Of a stretch of DNA of 64,000 nucleotides, positions 16,520-27,053 are shown piece after piece (within the stretch, counting starts at the first letter, position 1; each line of letters opens with the position of its first letter). This DNA comes from an uncultured Latescibacterota bacterium (GTDB lineage Bacteria > Latescibacterota > UBA2968): positions 5,853,563-5,917,562 of the forward strand of contig OX638329.1 of assembly GCA_951812755.1 (NCBI GenBank), read 5' to 3'. Under the pieces are notes generated by a model. The model saw only the letters and a program-made list of their open reading frames with translations, had not been told where the DNA came from and made no database searches. The position numbers and the translations under genes are program-made.

Positions 16520-17881
16520 ATGCTCTTAACCATCACAACCACATACAACCCCGCAACCGACCTGGGCTACCTGCTACACAAACATCCCAGGCGCGCGCAG
16601 ACCTTTGACCTTTCTTTTGGTCGCGCACATGTATTTTATCCCGAAGCCACAGATGAAAAATGCACGGCTGCCCTATTGCTCGACCTCGACACCATCGGCC
16701 TCAAACGCCGTCGCCAAAACACCTTTGCACTTCGCGATTACGTCACCGACCGGCCCTATGTCGCCTCCTCATTCACCAGCGTAGCCATCGCCCGCGTATT
16801 TGGCAGCGCGCTCAAAGGCCAGTGCACCGACCGACCCGATCTCGTTACCCGGCCCATCCCCTTGCGCGCAGAAATCCACGTTCTGCCATGTCGCGGTGGC
16901 GACCAACTGCTCAACGACCTGTTTCAGCCATTGGGATATAAAGTCACAGCCAAACCACACCGTCTCGACAAAAAATTCCCAGAATGGGGGTACAGCCCGT
17001 ATTACACCGTCGCACTCGAAGCAACCATCCCACTAAAAGACCTGCTCACCCATCTCTACGTCCTCATCCCCGTACTCGACGACGACAAACACTACTTCGT
17101 CAGCCAATCTGAAATAGACACCCTGATGCGCCGCGGCGAAGGCTGGTTATCAGACCACCCCAAACGCGACCTCATCATAGACCGATACCTCAGACACCAG
17201 CGCATCCTCACCCAGGAAGCCTTTCGCCTTATGGATGAACAACCCCTATCGCGCAACATCAAAGACAACGAACTCGTCGTCGAAAACAACCTCCGGCTGA
17301 ACCAGCAACGGCACAATGCCGTACTCAAAGAACTCGAAATCAGCGGCGCACAACGCGTACTCGATCTCGGCTGCGGCGAAGGCCACTTCACACAAATTTT
17401 ATCAGAACATCCCCAATTTACCAGAATCCTCGGCCTGGAAGTTTCACACCATGCCTTGAGCCGCGCTCACAAACGCCTCGACCAACCCATACAGCGCAAC
17501 CGCATCGAACTCATACACGGATCGCTATTTTATCGCGACACGCGCCTCGACGGCTATGACGCCGCAGTAATCCTGGAAGTTATCGAACACCTCGACCCAT
17601 CGCGACTACCCGTCTTCGAACGCGTCGTATTTGAATATGCCCAACCCAACACCATCATCATCACCACCCCAAATGCCGACTTCAACACGCGCTGGGCATC
17701 TCTGCCCGCCGGGCAATTTCGCCATCCCGATCACCGCTTTGAGTGGTCGCGCAAACAATTTCAACACTGGACACAAAGCGTGGAAAAAAAATTCAACTAC
17801 CACACAACAATCAAACCCATCGGCCCCGTAGATCCAGCAGTAGGCCCACCAACGCAAATGGCCGTATTTAATAAAAAGTAA
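16520..17881 (+). CDS. hen1: Hen1: 3'-terminal RNA ribose 2'-O-methyltransferase
   Basis: A 453-residue RNA repair methyltransferase that 2'-O-methylates the 3'-terminal ribose of the damaged RNA during Pnkp-Hen1 repair, making the repaired site resistant to recutting. The N-terminal half carries the bacterial Hen1 N-domain (MLLTITTTYNPATDLGYLL, FGRAHVFYPEA). The C-terminal half is a SAM methyltransferase: motif I VLDLGCGEGHFTQIL, the metal/catalytic segment AVILEVIEHLDPSRL, IIITTPNADFNTRW and HPDHRFEWSRKQFQHW. ATG 16520 matches the family N-terminus; an upstream in-frame ATG runs through repeat DNA and is rejected. Only 3 nt separate it from pnkp, so the two are co-transcribed and probably act as one complex, as known for this family. 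Confidence 0.95.
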   Translation: MLLTITTTYNPATDLGYLLHKHPRRAQTFDLSFGRAHVFYPEATDEKCTAALLLDLDTIGLKRRRQNTFALRDYVTDRPYVASSFTSVAIARVFGSALKGQCTDRPDLVTRPIPLRAEIHVLPCRGGDQLLNDLFQPLGYKVTAKPHRLDKKFPEWGYSPYYTVALEATIPLKDLLTHLYVLIPVLDDDKHYFVSQSEIDTLMRRGEGWLSDHPKRDLIIDRYLRHQRILTQEAFRLMDEQPLSRNIKDNELVVENNLRLNQQRHNAVLKELEISGAQRVLDLGCGEGHFTQILSEHPQFTRILGLEVSHHALSRAHKRLDQPIQRNRIELIHGSLFYRDTRLDGYDAAVILEVIEHLDPSRLPVFERVVFEYAQPNTIIITTPNADFNTRWASLPAGQFRHPDHRFEWSRKQFQHWTQSVEKKFNYHTTIKPIGPVDPAVGPPTQMAVFNKK

Positions 17882-17884
17882 ACC

Positions 17885-20416
17885 ATGAACATCACACTCC
17901 CCGAAATCTCTCTCGTCGTCCTCATCGGCGTATCTGGCTCTGGCAAATCCACATTTGCCAAAACCCACTTCAAACCGACCGAAGTCCTCTCCTCTGACTA
18001 CTTCCGCGGACTCATCAGCGACGACGAAACCGACCAGACCATCACAAAAGAGGCATTTGAAACCCTCCACTACGTGGCCGCCAAACGCCTCGCCAATTAC
18101 AAACTCACCGTTATCGACGCCACCAGCGTACAGGAAAGTGCCCGCAAACCCCTCGTCGCACTGGCCAAACAACATCACGTCTTCCCCATCGCCATCGTCC
18201 TCGACATGCCCGAAGACCTCTGCCGCGAGCGCAACAAACACCGACCAGAACGCAACTTTGCGCATCGCGTCATCGCGCAACAACGCCACCAACTCCGCCG
18301 CTCATTCAGACGCCTCAAACGCGAAGGATTTCGCCGCATCTACACCCTGCGCTCAGAAGACGAAGTCCAGCGCGTACGCGTCACACGCGAAAAAGTTTGG
18401 TCCAACCGCCGCGACGACCACGGCCCCTTTGACATCATTGGCGATGTACACGGCTGTCATGACGAACTCCTCGCGCTACTCGACAAACTCGGCTACGACA
18501 TTCAGCCCAACTCAATTGCACCGCCGCCAGGACGCAAAGCCATCTTTCTCGGCGACCTCGTAGATCGCGGCCCCAAAACACCCCAGGTACTCGACCTCGT
18601 CATGCAAATGGTCGATTCCGGCACCGCCCTCTGCATCCCCGGCAATCACGACACCCGCCTCGTGCGCGCACTACAGGGCAAAAACGTCAAACCCACTTAT
18701 GGCCTTTCCGAAACCTTGGAACAGCTCGAATCATACCCCACTGAAGACCGCAAACGCTATGCAAAATTCCTCGATAGCCTCGTCAGCCACTACATACTCG
18801 ACAACGGCAACCTCATCGTTGCACACGCCGGAATGAAAGAAGAACTGGCCGGACGCACTTCGGGCACCGTACGCGCCTTCGCCCTATATGGCGAAACCAC
18901 GGGCGAAACCGATGAATATGGCCTGCCCATCCGTCTCAACTGGGCGGCGCGCTATCGCGGCACAGCCACCGTCGTCTATGGACACACCCCCGTATCCAAT
19001 CCCGAATGGCTCAACAACACCATCAACATAGACACGGGCTGCGTCTATGGCGGCGCACTCACTGCCCTGCGCTATCCCGAAAAAGAATGCGTTTCCGTAC
19101 CCGCGCTCAAAGCATATAACAAACCCTCGCGGCCTCTTGCCTCTGAGACCACCCGCTCCGTACAACAAACGCATGACGACATGCTCGACATCGACGACGT
19201 CATTGGCAAACGCGCCGTAGATACCTTTCTCATCCCACGCATCACCATCCGCGAAGAACACGCCATTGCCGCCCTCGAAATAATGAGCCGCTACGCCATC
19301 GATCCCAAATGGCTGATCTACCTGCCGCCGACCATGTCCCCATCAAAACCCAGTTCGCGTCCCAATATCCTCGAACACCCCGACGAAGCCTATGCCTACT
19401 ACCGGGAAAACGACATCGCCCAGGTCATAGCCGAAGAAAAACACATGGGATCCCGCGCCATTGTCATCCTGTGCAAAAATGACGAAGTTGCCCGTGCGCG
19501 TTTTGGCCTATCCGAACCCGCACCTGGCGCGTGTTATACCCGAACGGGCCGTTCCTTTTTTGACGATACAAACCTCGAAACCGCATTCCTCACCCGCCTC
19601 CAAAACGCCGTCTCCAAAGCCAATCTCTGGCATGACCTCAACACCACCTGGATAGCCCTCGACTGCGAACTCATGCCCTGGTCTGCGCGCGCACAACAAC
19701 TATTGCAAGAACAATACGCGGCTGTCGGTGCCTCTGCCCGCGCATCTCTCAACGCCACCCTCGAGGCCCTCAACACCAACAACAATATCGACGTCTCCGA
19801 CTGGCTCGCCAAATACAAAGACCGCTCACAACGCATCGACCACTACATCCACGCATATCGCGCCTACTGCTGGCCCGTTCACAATCTCACAGACCTCAAA
19901 CTCGCGCCCTTTCACATTCTCGCCACAGAAGGAAGCGTTCACCACAATCAGCCACACACCTATCACATGGAAACCCTCTCAAAACTGTGTGTGGCCGACC
20001 CCGAACTCCTCCATGCCACATCATACCGCGTCGTCGATCTCAACGACACACAGAGTTGTGCCAACACCACCGCCTGGTGGAAAGAAAGAACAGCGCAGGG
20101 CAGCGAGGGCATGGTCGTCAAACCCATAGATTTCATCGCACGGAATAAAAAAGACAGGCTGATTCAGCCCGCCATCAAATGCCGAGGACGCGAATACCTC
20201 CGCATCATCTACGGTCCCGAATACACCACCCCCGAAAATCTCAAAAAATTGCGCTGGCGCAATGTCAAAACCAAGCAATCTCTTGCCCTGCGCGAATTTG
20301 CCCTGGGCCTCGAAGCCCTCAGCCGCTTCGCTCAAAACGAGCCCCTGCGCCGCATCCACGAATGCGTCTTCGGCGTTCTCGCACTCGAAACAGAACCCGT
20401 GGATCCGAGACTATAG
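17885..20416 (+). CDS. pnkp: Pnkp: polynucleotide kinase-phosphatase-ligase
   Basis: An 843-residue bacterial RNA end-healing and sealing enzyme. The N-terminal 5'-kinase has Walker A GVSGSGKST (15-23). The central calcineurin-type 2',3'-phosphatase has DIIGDVHGCHDELL (about 180), FLGDLVDRGP (about 221), GNHDTR (about 252) and an HAGM motif. The C-terminal ATP-dependent ligase has the adenylated lysine in EEKHMGSR (about 519), then LDCELMPW and EGMVVKP near the end. All three domains are intact and the length is standard for the family. It repairs RNA cut by ribotoxins, together with Hen1 encoded immediately upstream. No toxin is adjacent. Confidence 0.96.
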   Translation: MNITLPEISLVVLIGVSGSGKSTFAKTHFKPTEVLSSDYFRGLISDDETDQTITKEAFETLHYVAAKRLANYKLTVIDATSVQESARKPLVALAKQHHVFPIAIVLDMPEDLCRERNKHRPERNFAHRVIAQQRHQLRRSFRRLKREGFRRIYTLRSEDEVQRVRVTREKVWSNRRDDHGPFDIIGDVHGCHDELLALLDKLGYDIQPNSIAPPPGRKAIFLGDLVDRGPKTPQVLDLVMQMVDSGTALCIPGNHDTRLVRALQGKNVKPTYGLSETLEQLESYPTEDRKRYAKFLDSLVSHYILDNGNLIVAHAGMKEELAGRTSGTVRAFALYGETTGETDEYGLPIRLNWAARYRGTATVVYGHTPVSNPEWLNNTINIDTGCVYGGALTALRYPEKECVSVPALKAYNKPSRPLASETTRSVQQTHDDMLDIDDVIGKRAVDTFLIPRITIREEHAIAALEIMSRYAIDPKWLIYLPPTMSPSKPSSRPNILEHPDEAYAYYRENDIAQVIAEEKHMGSRAIVILCKNDEVARARFGLSEPAPGACYTRTGRSFFDDTNLETAFLTRLQNAVSKANLWHDLNTTWIALDCELMPWSARAQQLLQEQYAAVGASARASLNATLEALNTNNNIDVSDWLAKYKDRSQRIDHYIHAYRAYCWPVHNLTDLKLAPFHILATEGSVHHNQPHTYHMETLSKLCVADPELLHATSYRVVDLNDTQSCANTTAWWKERTAQGSEGMVVKPIDFIARNKKDRLIQPAIKCRGREYLRIIYGPEYTTPENLKKLRWRNVKTKQSLALREFALGLEALSRFAQNEPLRRIHECVFGVLALETEPVDPRL

Positions 20417-20435
20417 CCCGTAAGGAGTGTAAAAA

Positions 20436-21596
20436 ATGTTTTCCAAAAAAAGATTGTCATTTATTACCGCCCTTGCATTGCTGGTATTTGCAGGTCAAGC
20501 CTCTGCTGGTCCCAATGCAAATGCTATGCTATCGCTCGATCTTATTCCCGATGGCGGAGCGGGCAATCAGACAGATGATGGCGTTACTTCGGGCACAGTC
20601 TCTGGACAGGGCACAAAAATTGCCGTTGAAATCTTCGCAAAAGGTGTGACCACACCGCTCGCCGGTGTGGTAATCACATTCAATTTTGATCCTGCTGTTT
20701 TGACTTTTGACAAAGCTGAAAACAGTGCGTTTGCCTTTGTTGTTCCAGAACCAGACTCGACTGGCACAAACTTCGCATCTGCTACCCCTGTCACCTTGCC
20801 AGAATCAGGTTTTCTGGCACGCGCTGAGTTTACCTCCGCGGTGGATGTAACCGATAAGACATTTACCCTTGGCATCAAGATGGTTTCTCTTGCCCAAAGC
20901 GTAGCATTGATCGACGAGATCACAACGACAAATGTCATATCGTTTAACGAGCCAGTAACTGGCGAATTTGAAGGCCTGCAACTCCACCTCGACACACAAA
21001 TTGAAATGCCCACTGTACAGAACAACAGGCTGATCATCCCCGAACAAACAACTGGCGATACGATACAAATTCAACTTTTTGTTCCAATGGCCGCAGACAA
21101 ACAAACTTATGGTTACGAAATAGAACTCGACCTGCCCGGCAAGACATTTTCCGACTACATCGGTAGCATATCGGGCACGAGTTTTACAGGTGCCCCCCTG
21201 CGCCAAACACCGGACCGTCCTGTTCTATCCGCATTGCTCATCTCTACCCCTGCTGTGCCAGCCAACGGTTATCTCGGCCAGATTAACTTGCAAGTGACCA
21301 ACGCCCTTGAAGTAGAAACAACGCTCATTGTCAAAACCGCGTCAATGGCCGGGATCAGTGGACCACAGAGCGCATTGGATGTGTCCAACGCCGTGATCAC
21401 TGTTACGATCATTTCCGGCGATTTCGATGGCGACCTCGACGTTGACTTTGCCGATTTTCTCGCCTTTACCGGCGTTTTTGGATTATCGTCATCAGATGCC
21501 AATTACGATGCCCGTATGGATATGAACGACGATGGTATCATTAACTTTGCCGATTTTCTTATCTTTGTTAGTGCTTTTAGCACCACAGACTCATAG
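20436..21596 (+). CDS. Secreted cohesin-like/dockerin-like protein
   Basis: A 386-residue exported protein. The signal peptide (LSFITALALLVFAGQASA) is followed by two cohesin-like beta domains (GVVITFNFDPAVLTFDKAEN in the first; IQLFVPMAADKQTYGYEIEL in the second). A dockerin-like tail follows with two calcium-loop/helix units: DFDGDLDVDFADFLAF and DMNDDGIINFADFLIF, separated by 36 residues, about 20 more than in clostridial dockerins. AAGGAG precedes the ATG. Residues 30-385 are closely copied in the neighbouring subtilase gene. No enzyme domain is present, so it may be an adaptor, scaffold or surface filler. Cohesin and dockerin calls rest on pattern, not on search. Confidence 0.75.
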   Translation: MFSKKRLSFITALALLVFAGQASAGPNANAMLSLDLIPDGGAGNQTDDGVTSGTVSGQGTKIAVEIFAKGVTTPLAGVVITFNFDPAVLTFDKAENSAFAFVVPEPDSTGTNFASATPVTLPESGFLARAEFTSAVDVTDKTFTLGIKMVSLAQSVALIDEITTTNVISFNEPVTGEFEGLQLHLDTQIEMPTVQNNRLIIPEQTTGDTIQIQLFVPMAADKQTYGYEIELDLPGKTFSDYIGSISGTSFTGAPLRQTPDRPVLSALLISTPAVPANGYLGQINLQVTNALEVETTLIVKTASMAGISGPQSALDVSNAVITVTIISGDFDGDLDVDFADFLAFTGVFGLSSSDANYDARMDMNDDGIINFADFLIFVSAFSTTDS

Positions 21597-21707
21597 CAAA
21601 AAAATTCCCATATCAATATACTGATCTATCATTCCGTCTCAGGCCGCAGTGATGGAAAATTCAATCTATATGGGGTATGACTTAATCACATAACCGAACG
21701 ATTCTAT

Positions 21708-24700
21708 ATGTCCTGCGCGAAAGCCCTGATTGCAAAGCATATTCCCCAGGTCCTGTTGATTGCTCTCCTGTGGAGCACTTCGACAAGTGCTCAAAATCTC
21801 GATCTTGATCATAAAGAAAATAGAGAATCCCCAAGCATTGAAAGTGCTCTTCTCAGAGTGTATCAAGCCTGGGCATCGGACCGCCCTGCACTTGCCAAGC
21901 GGACCGCCCTACAATACTCCTCTCACATCAAGCTAACGGGGAAAATCGTAGTCATTTTGGAACCGGAATCAAACTACGACATATCACAGATCAACATTGC
22001 TGATCTTGAAAATCTGAATGCCGAGGTTATAGCTCAATCAAAAAGTTTGATGCGTGTCGCTGTTCCCATCTCCAATTTGCCGAGACTTACAAATATTCCG
22101 GGTGTTTCCTTTGTTCGCACGCCTATGAAACCCCAGGTGAATCGCGTAACGAGTGAAGGCGTTGGAAATACCCAGGCAAACAAAATTCATTCACTTGGTA
22201 TTCGAGGATTAGGTGTAAAAGTCGGCATTATTGATTTTGAATTTGGAAAAGCATTGGAAGCGGGAGCACAGGGCGATCTTCCATCAAAGTGGCAGTATGT
22301 TGATTATACAGATGAGGGCATTTACACAGGTGGTGTTCACGGCACTGCCTGCGCAGAAGTTGTCCATGACATGGCACCTGATGCAGAACTGGTTCTGATA
22401 AAGATTGGTGATCTAGTCGATTTCGAAAATGCAAAGGATATGGCAATAAGAGAAAATATTGATATTCTTTCGTTCTCTAGCTCCTGGTTGGGATCGGGAT
22501 TTGGAGATGGCTTAGGGCTGGCCTGCAACATTGTAAATAATGCTTTCGATAACGACATACTTTGGGTCAATAGTGCGGGTAATTATGCCAGCAGCCTCTA
22601 TTCAGGACTTTACAGGGACTCTGATATAGAGGTGGCTGACGGCTGGCATAATTTCGAGGGAGATGATGAAGTACTTACTTTGATGGATATAACTGTTGGC
22701 GATGAAATTGAAATTTGGCTCACCTGGAACGACTTTCCGCGCACGTCCGAGAACTACGATCTCGTTTTGACCAAATCTAAGGCCGATGGGACGGTAGATA
22801 TTGTCGAAAAATCAGAGACCTTTCAGCGAAACTCGCCCCCTGTTGAACATATCGTTTATGAAGTTACAGAAATAGGGCGATACGGTGTTGCGGTTTGGAA
22901 ATCAGAAAATGCAAGGACCACAGTAATCAAGATTTTTAGCAGCAATCACGACTTTGAAGGGATTGAGTCTATTCGAGGAAGTATTGGTGTCCCTGCCGAT
23001 GCAAGAGGGTCACTAACAGTGGGAGCAATACCTCATTGGAGATGGCAGACAGGCCCACAGGAGCCCTTCAGTTCTCAAGGACCAACAATAGATGGAAGAA
23101 TAAAACCCGACATCATGGGACCAGATGGCGTAAACACATTCACCTATGGTTCAAACGGATTTTTCGGCACTTCGGCTGCTACCCCTCATATAGCAGGTGC
23201 CGCAGCACTGATAAAGTCATCAAACCCAGAGAACTTCACAGCGCAAACGCTTCGCAACAAGCTGATAGAAGCGACCGTAGATTTGGGGGCAAGAGGCAAA
23301 GACAATATTCATGGCTACGGGCGACTTGATCTTTCCCTTCTGGACTTACAGCCAAGGATTGATGTTTCGAATGTGGTAGTGTCGCTTGATCTTATTCCCG
23401 GTAGCGGGGCGGGTAATCAGATAAATGATAGCGTTACTTCAGGCACAGTCTCTGGACAGGGCACTAAAATTGCCGTTGAGGTTTTCGCAAAAGGTGTGAT
23501 CACGCCGTTGATTGGTGTGAAAATCGAATTTGAATTTAAAGCTGAAGAATTAAAGCTCGACAAGGTCGAGAATAGTGCGTTTCTGTTTGCTATTCCAGAA
23601 CCGACGGGCGTAAATTTTGCAGCGACTGCGCCTGTTACGTTGCCTGAGTCTGATTTTATAGGACGTGCTGAGTTTACCACAGTATCAGATGTAACTGGCC
23701 GGGAGTTTACCCTTGGCATCAAGCGGGTTACACTTGCTCAAAGCGCGTCATTGAGCGATGAAATCACAACGACAAATGTTATATCGTTTAATAAGCTTAT
23801 AAGCGGCGAATTTGCCGGCATGCAACTTCACCTCGACACACAAATCGAAACACCCGCTATACATAACAACACGCTGACTATCCCCGAACAAAAAGCTGGT
23901 GATACAATCCAACTTCAACTTTTTGTTCCAATGGCCGCAGGCAAACAAACTTATGGTTACGAAATAGAACTCGACCTACCCGGCAAGACATTTTCCGACA
24001 ACATTGGTAGCATATCGGGCACGAGTTTTACAGGTGCATCTCTGTTCCCAACACCGGGCCGTCCTATCCTATCCGCGCTATTGCTCTCTGCCCCTGTTGT
24101 GCCCACTAATGGTTATCTCGGCCAAATTGACTTGCAAGTGATCAATACTCTTGAGGCAGAGACAACGCTCATTGTCAAAGCCGCTTCAATGGCCGGTCAT
24201 AATAGGCAACAAGACCCATTAGATGTATCTAATGCCATGATCTCCTTTAGCCGCCGCGTTTATCCAGGCGATTTCGATGGCGACCTCGATGTTGATTTTG
24301 CGGATTTCCTCGCCTTTGCTGGTGTTCTTGGATTATCGTCATCAGATACCAATTACGATGCCCGTATGGATATGAACAGCGATGGTATCATTAACTTTGC
24401 CGATTTTCTCGTCTTTGTTGGTGTTTTTGGAAGCACAGCACCTGTGCGAGACCCAGAACCGGTACCAGGAGGCCCTGGCCGGATCGCATATATAAAACAA
24501 AACCTGCAAACGGGTAGTTTTCATCTTCATATCGTAGATCCCGACGGAAAAAATCCCATCAATCTCAACCCTACAGACGATCTGGCTGAATATTCCGGGC
24601 AATCGTGGTCGCCCGACGGCACACAACTCGCCTTTGCCTCAAACCGCAGTGGCAATGCCAATTTCAACATTTTTGTTATGAATGCCGACGGCAGCAATAT

Positions 24701-25358
24701 CCGCAGTGTGGTTGAACATCCGGGAGGCGATTTTGCTTCGTCCTGGTCGCCAGATGGACAAAAAATTCTCTTTCAAGCATGGCGCAGCGATGAGACAGTT
24801 TGGGATATTTATGTCGTCAATATTGACGGCTCTGACGAAAAAGTACTGATCAATACGGATATGGAAGAGCAACTGCCCGTCTGGTCGCCAGATGGCACCA
24901 AATTTGCCTATCAGGCTGGACATCGCGGTCGGGGAATCGATATCTACGTCGTCAATGTCGATGGTACAGGCGCAATGCGTTTGACAGATGGCAATGGCAC
25001 CTTGCACGCATCACCTGCATGGTCGCCAGATGGTACACAGATTGCGTTCGAATCCAATCGTCATCAACCCCCTTCAACAGGCACGAGAACGCCCCTGGCA
25101 CAGTACGAGATTTACGTGATGAATCGGGACGGTTCAAATATGCGCCGTCTCACGTCTTCCCAACCCCTCGAAGCATTACGCAATCCAACCTGGTCGCCCG
25201 ATGGGAAGCAAATTGCATTTGAATTTCACACTTATTCAACAAATCTAATCTCGGGATTTTCGACCATTAAGGTCATGAATGTAGATGGGTCCAATGTGTA
25301 CTCCATTCCCAATCTCCCTCCTGGCGCGCGCTTTCCGCGCTGGTCGCCTGTGCCGTAA
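21708..25358 (+). CDS. Secreted subtilase with cohesin/dockerin-like and TolB-propeller domains
   Basis: A 1216-residue exported serine protease (family S8). A signal peptide (PQVLLIALLWSTSTSAQ) and propeptide-like region precede the catalytic domain: Asp in VGIIDFEFG (about 173), His in GGVHGTACAEVVHDMAPDAE (about 208) and Ser in GTSAATPHIAGAAAL (about 488). A jelly-roll-like insert lies between His and Ser. From about 560 to 905 it repeats the cohesin-like domains and dockerin-like tail of the upstream gene. A C-terminal TolB/PD40 propeller follows, with six WSPDG-type blades (SWSPDGTQLAF through RWSPVP). It lies 111 nt after the upstream gene, and no terminator is seen between them. The substrate could be extracellular protein; the propeller may bind it or the cell surface. 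Confidence 0.88.
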   Translation: MSCAKALIAKHIPQVLLIALLWSTSTSAQNLDLDHKENRESPSIESALLRVYQAWASDRPALAKRTALQYSSHIKLTGKIVVILEPESNYDISQINIADLENLNAEVIAQSKSLMRVAVPISNLPRLTNIPGVSFVRTPMKPQVNRVTSEGVGNTQANKIHSLGIRGLGVKVGIIDFEFGKALEAGAQGDLPSKWQYVDYTDEGIYTGGVHGTACAEVVHDMAPDAELVLIKIGDLVDFENAKDMAIRENIDILSFSSSWLGSGFGDGLGLACNIVNNAFDNDILWVNSAGNYASSLYSGLYRDSDIEVADGWHNFEGDDEVLTLMDITVGDEIEIWLTWNDFPRTSENYDLVLTKSKADGTVDIVEKSETFQRNSPPVEHIVYEVTEIGRYGVAVWKSENARTTVIKIFSSNHDFEGIESIRGSIGVPADARGSLTVGAIPHWRWQTGPQEPFSSQGPTIDGRIKPDIMGPDGVNTFTYGSNGFFGTSAATPHIAGAAALIKSSNPENFTAQTLRNKLIEATVDLGARGKDNIHGYGRLDLSLLDLQPRIDVSNVVVSLDLIPGSGAGNQINDSVTSGTVSGQGTKIAVEVFAKGVITPLIGVKIEFEFKAEELKLDKVENSAFLFAIPEPTGVNFAATAPVTLPESDFIGRAEFTTVSDVTGREFTLGIKRVTLAQSASLSDEITTTNVISFNKLISGEFAGMQLHLDTQIETPAIHNNTLTIPEQKAGDTIQLQLFVPMAAGKQTYGYEIELDLPGKTFSDNIGSISGTSFTGASLFPTPGRPILSALLLSAPVVPTNGYLGQIDLQVINTLEAETTLIVKAASMAGHNRQQDPLDVSNAMISFSRRVYPGDFDGDLDVDFADFLAFAGVLGLSSSDTNYDARMDMNSDGIINFADFLVFVGVFGSTAPVRDPEPVPGGPGRIAYIKQNLQTGSFHLHIVDPDGKNPINLNPTDDLAEYSGQSWSPDGTQLAFASNRSGNANFNIFVMNADGSNIRSVVEHPGGDFASSWSPDGQKILFQAWRSDETVWDIYVVNIDGSDEKVLINTDMEEQLPVWSPDGTKFAYQAGHRGRGIDIYVVNVDGTGAMRLTDGNGTLHASPAWSPDGTQIAFESNRHQPPSTGTRTPLAQYEIYVMNRDGSNMRRLTSSQPLEALRNPTWSPDGKQIAFEFHTYSTNLISGFSTIKVMNVDGSNVYSIPNLPPGARFPRWSPVP
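23385..24431 (+). repeat. Duplicated cohesin/dockerin module (matches 20529-21581)
   Basis: This stretch of the subtilase gene matches the adjacent gene at DNA level, with long identical runs such as GGCACAGTCTCTGGACAGGG, TTCCAATGGCCGCAG and GATTTCGATGGCGACCTCGA. Order and spacing are the same over about 1.05 kb. It is either a recent tandem duplication or a shared exchangeable module. Confidence 0.8.
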
Positions 25359-25476
25359 ATGCCACAGTATGGAAGGGGTGAATTGATCTGTCTCAACCCC
25401 ATCTATCGCGATAATCCGGTCTTTGGTCTTCGTGGACCAAGTTATGACAGCGCAAAAAACAAATAGAGGCAGTTTG

Positions 25477-26969
25477 ATGGCCCCCAAACGACCATTCAAA
25501 ATCAAACCAATGCAAAAGGCCATGAAAAGGCTCAAAAAAGAGATTAGACAATTTGGTCCAGGGAAATCGTTGACGCTTGTATTAAGCAACAGCCATATCC
25601 CCCCTGGTTCTCGTTATTACTAATTAAATGGACTTTCCTCTACGGCAGGTGGGATAGAGCTATCCCTAACAAACAGTTCGATCTAACTACGCTTGGCAGG
25701 CTCATAAAAAGAATACACAACCTCAACAATTTGGCTCGATTGCCAACACAGTACGATCATTCTTACCTTTTTATGAGAAATCTGGCCTTTCAGCAATTAT
25801 GGTTACAGGAAGAAACTGAGGACAAGGCCAGACTCGCACGTCAAATATTCCTTTTTGGCAATCTTCAAGATAACCATACATTCAAACGTGAGTTTAAACA
25901 GGATTCAGGAATTGAAGTTGATCATTTCATTGAACTTTCTGTGTGTCTGATAGGTAGGTTTATCTGGAACAATCAGGCTGATAATGTCACTGCAAGCTGG
26001 TTTGATTCTTTACAAGCGTCATATCCATCGGGTACTGTAAAAAAATTTCTCAGTCATATATCGGGTGATATCGATAGGGTAAAAACTCATTTAGAACAAG
26101 ACACTGGGACAAACCGAAATATCTCTTATGAGATTTTCGAGCAAAGTCCTCTCATTCGGTATCCGCTACTGGAAGACAATGACAAATACTATGTTTACTC
26201 AATCATACTTCTACTGCATTCACTACAATCTTTTATTTACGATACCCTCAAGGCAAAATCTCCTGGCGCATTCGTGAGCAAGTTCGGTACAAATTTCGAG
26301 GAGTATATAGCCCGAGGAGTTGATTATATGAATCTTCCCTATAAACGCGAGCACACCTTGCAGCAAATATTGGGCGGGGGTAAAGTCGTAGATTTTCTCA
26401 TAGTTGATGATAACTGCAACATTCTCATTGACGCCAAGGGCGTTGAAATGAATCAACTTGGAATGGTGGGTCACAGACCAGAAGTGATTCTCGATAAAAC
26501 AAAAACGTCCGTGATGAAGGGAATACAGCAAGGAACAGAAGTTGCCGACAAACTAAAGGATATCTGTCAGATTGACGATTTGCAAACGGGACACGAAAAT
26601 TTTCTTTTAGTCGTAACCTACAAAGATTGCTACGTTGGAAATGGAAAGACCTTCTACGAAGCTATTGGAAGGGAAAGGGTTGACGAAATTCGCGCAGGAT
26701 ATGATACGTCTCAGTTGCCGTATGAGAATATGTATTTTATATCCGTAGATGATTTTGATTACCTTGTCCGCCTGGTGCATGATGGTCAATATGGCCTTGC
26801 TGAAGCAATAAAAACAATTCGAGAAGCTGATCGGGAACCCTCAAAAAGCACCTTCCTGTTCAGACAGGGCTTGAAGACTCATTTTGGCAATGGACAAATG
26901 CAAATGCCTGCGTATCTTGAAGACGAATTTAAAAAAATTATGGATACGCTTTATGAAAAGTTCAAGTAA
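25477..26969 (+). CDS. PD-(D/E)XK-nuclease-like protein with a frame break near its start
   Basis: The frame ending at 26969 is open from 25548, well upstream of its first start-like codon (TTG 25731), and reads as real protein there (KWTFLYGRWDRAIPNKQFDL, then TLGRLIKRIHNLNN). Another frame supplies a likely N-terminus: ATG 25477 after GAGG, giving MAPKRPFKIKP, then MKRLKKEIRQFGP. Joining them needs one missing base near 25561. This suggests a protein of about 496 residues broken by a 1-nt deletion, or a sequencing error. The C-terminal half carries FGTNFEEYI, then GGGKVVDFLIVDDN and CNILIDAKGVEMN, an E...D...(D)xK pattern typical of PD-(D/E)XK nucleases. No family is recognised. The gap 25359-25476 holds nothing I recognise. 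Confidence 0.6.
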
Positions 26970-27053
26970 ATGAATACTCCATTTTAAGAGTCAGTCTAAC
27001 CTGTAGCGATCAGCACACAGACGTTGCCACACCACAGCGATAGGACTGACAAA

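Noticed and set aside
25555-25566. Programmed -1 frameshifting to join the two frames of the PD-(D/E)XK-like gene
   Set aside because: The junction CCA-GGG-AAA is not a workable slippery heptamer: neither tRNA would re-pair after slipping. No strong pseudoknot was evident. A 1-nt deletion or sequencing error is simpler.
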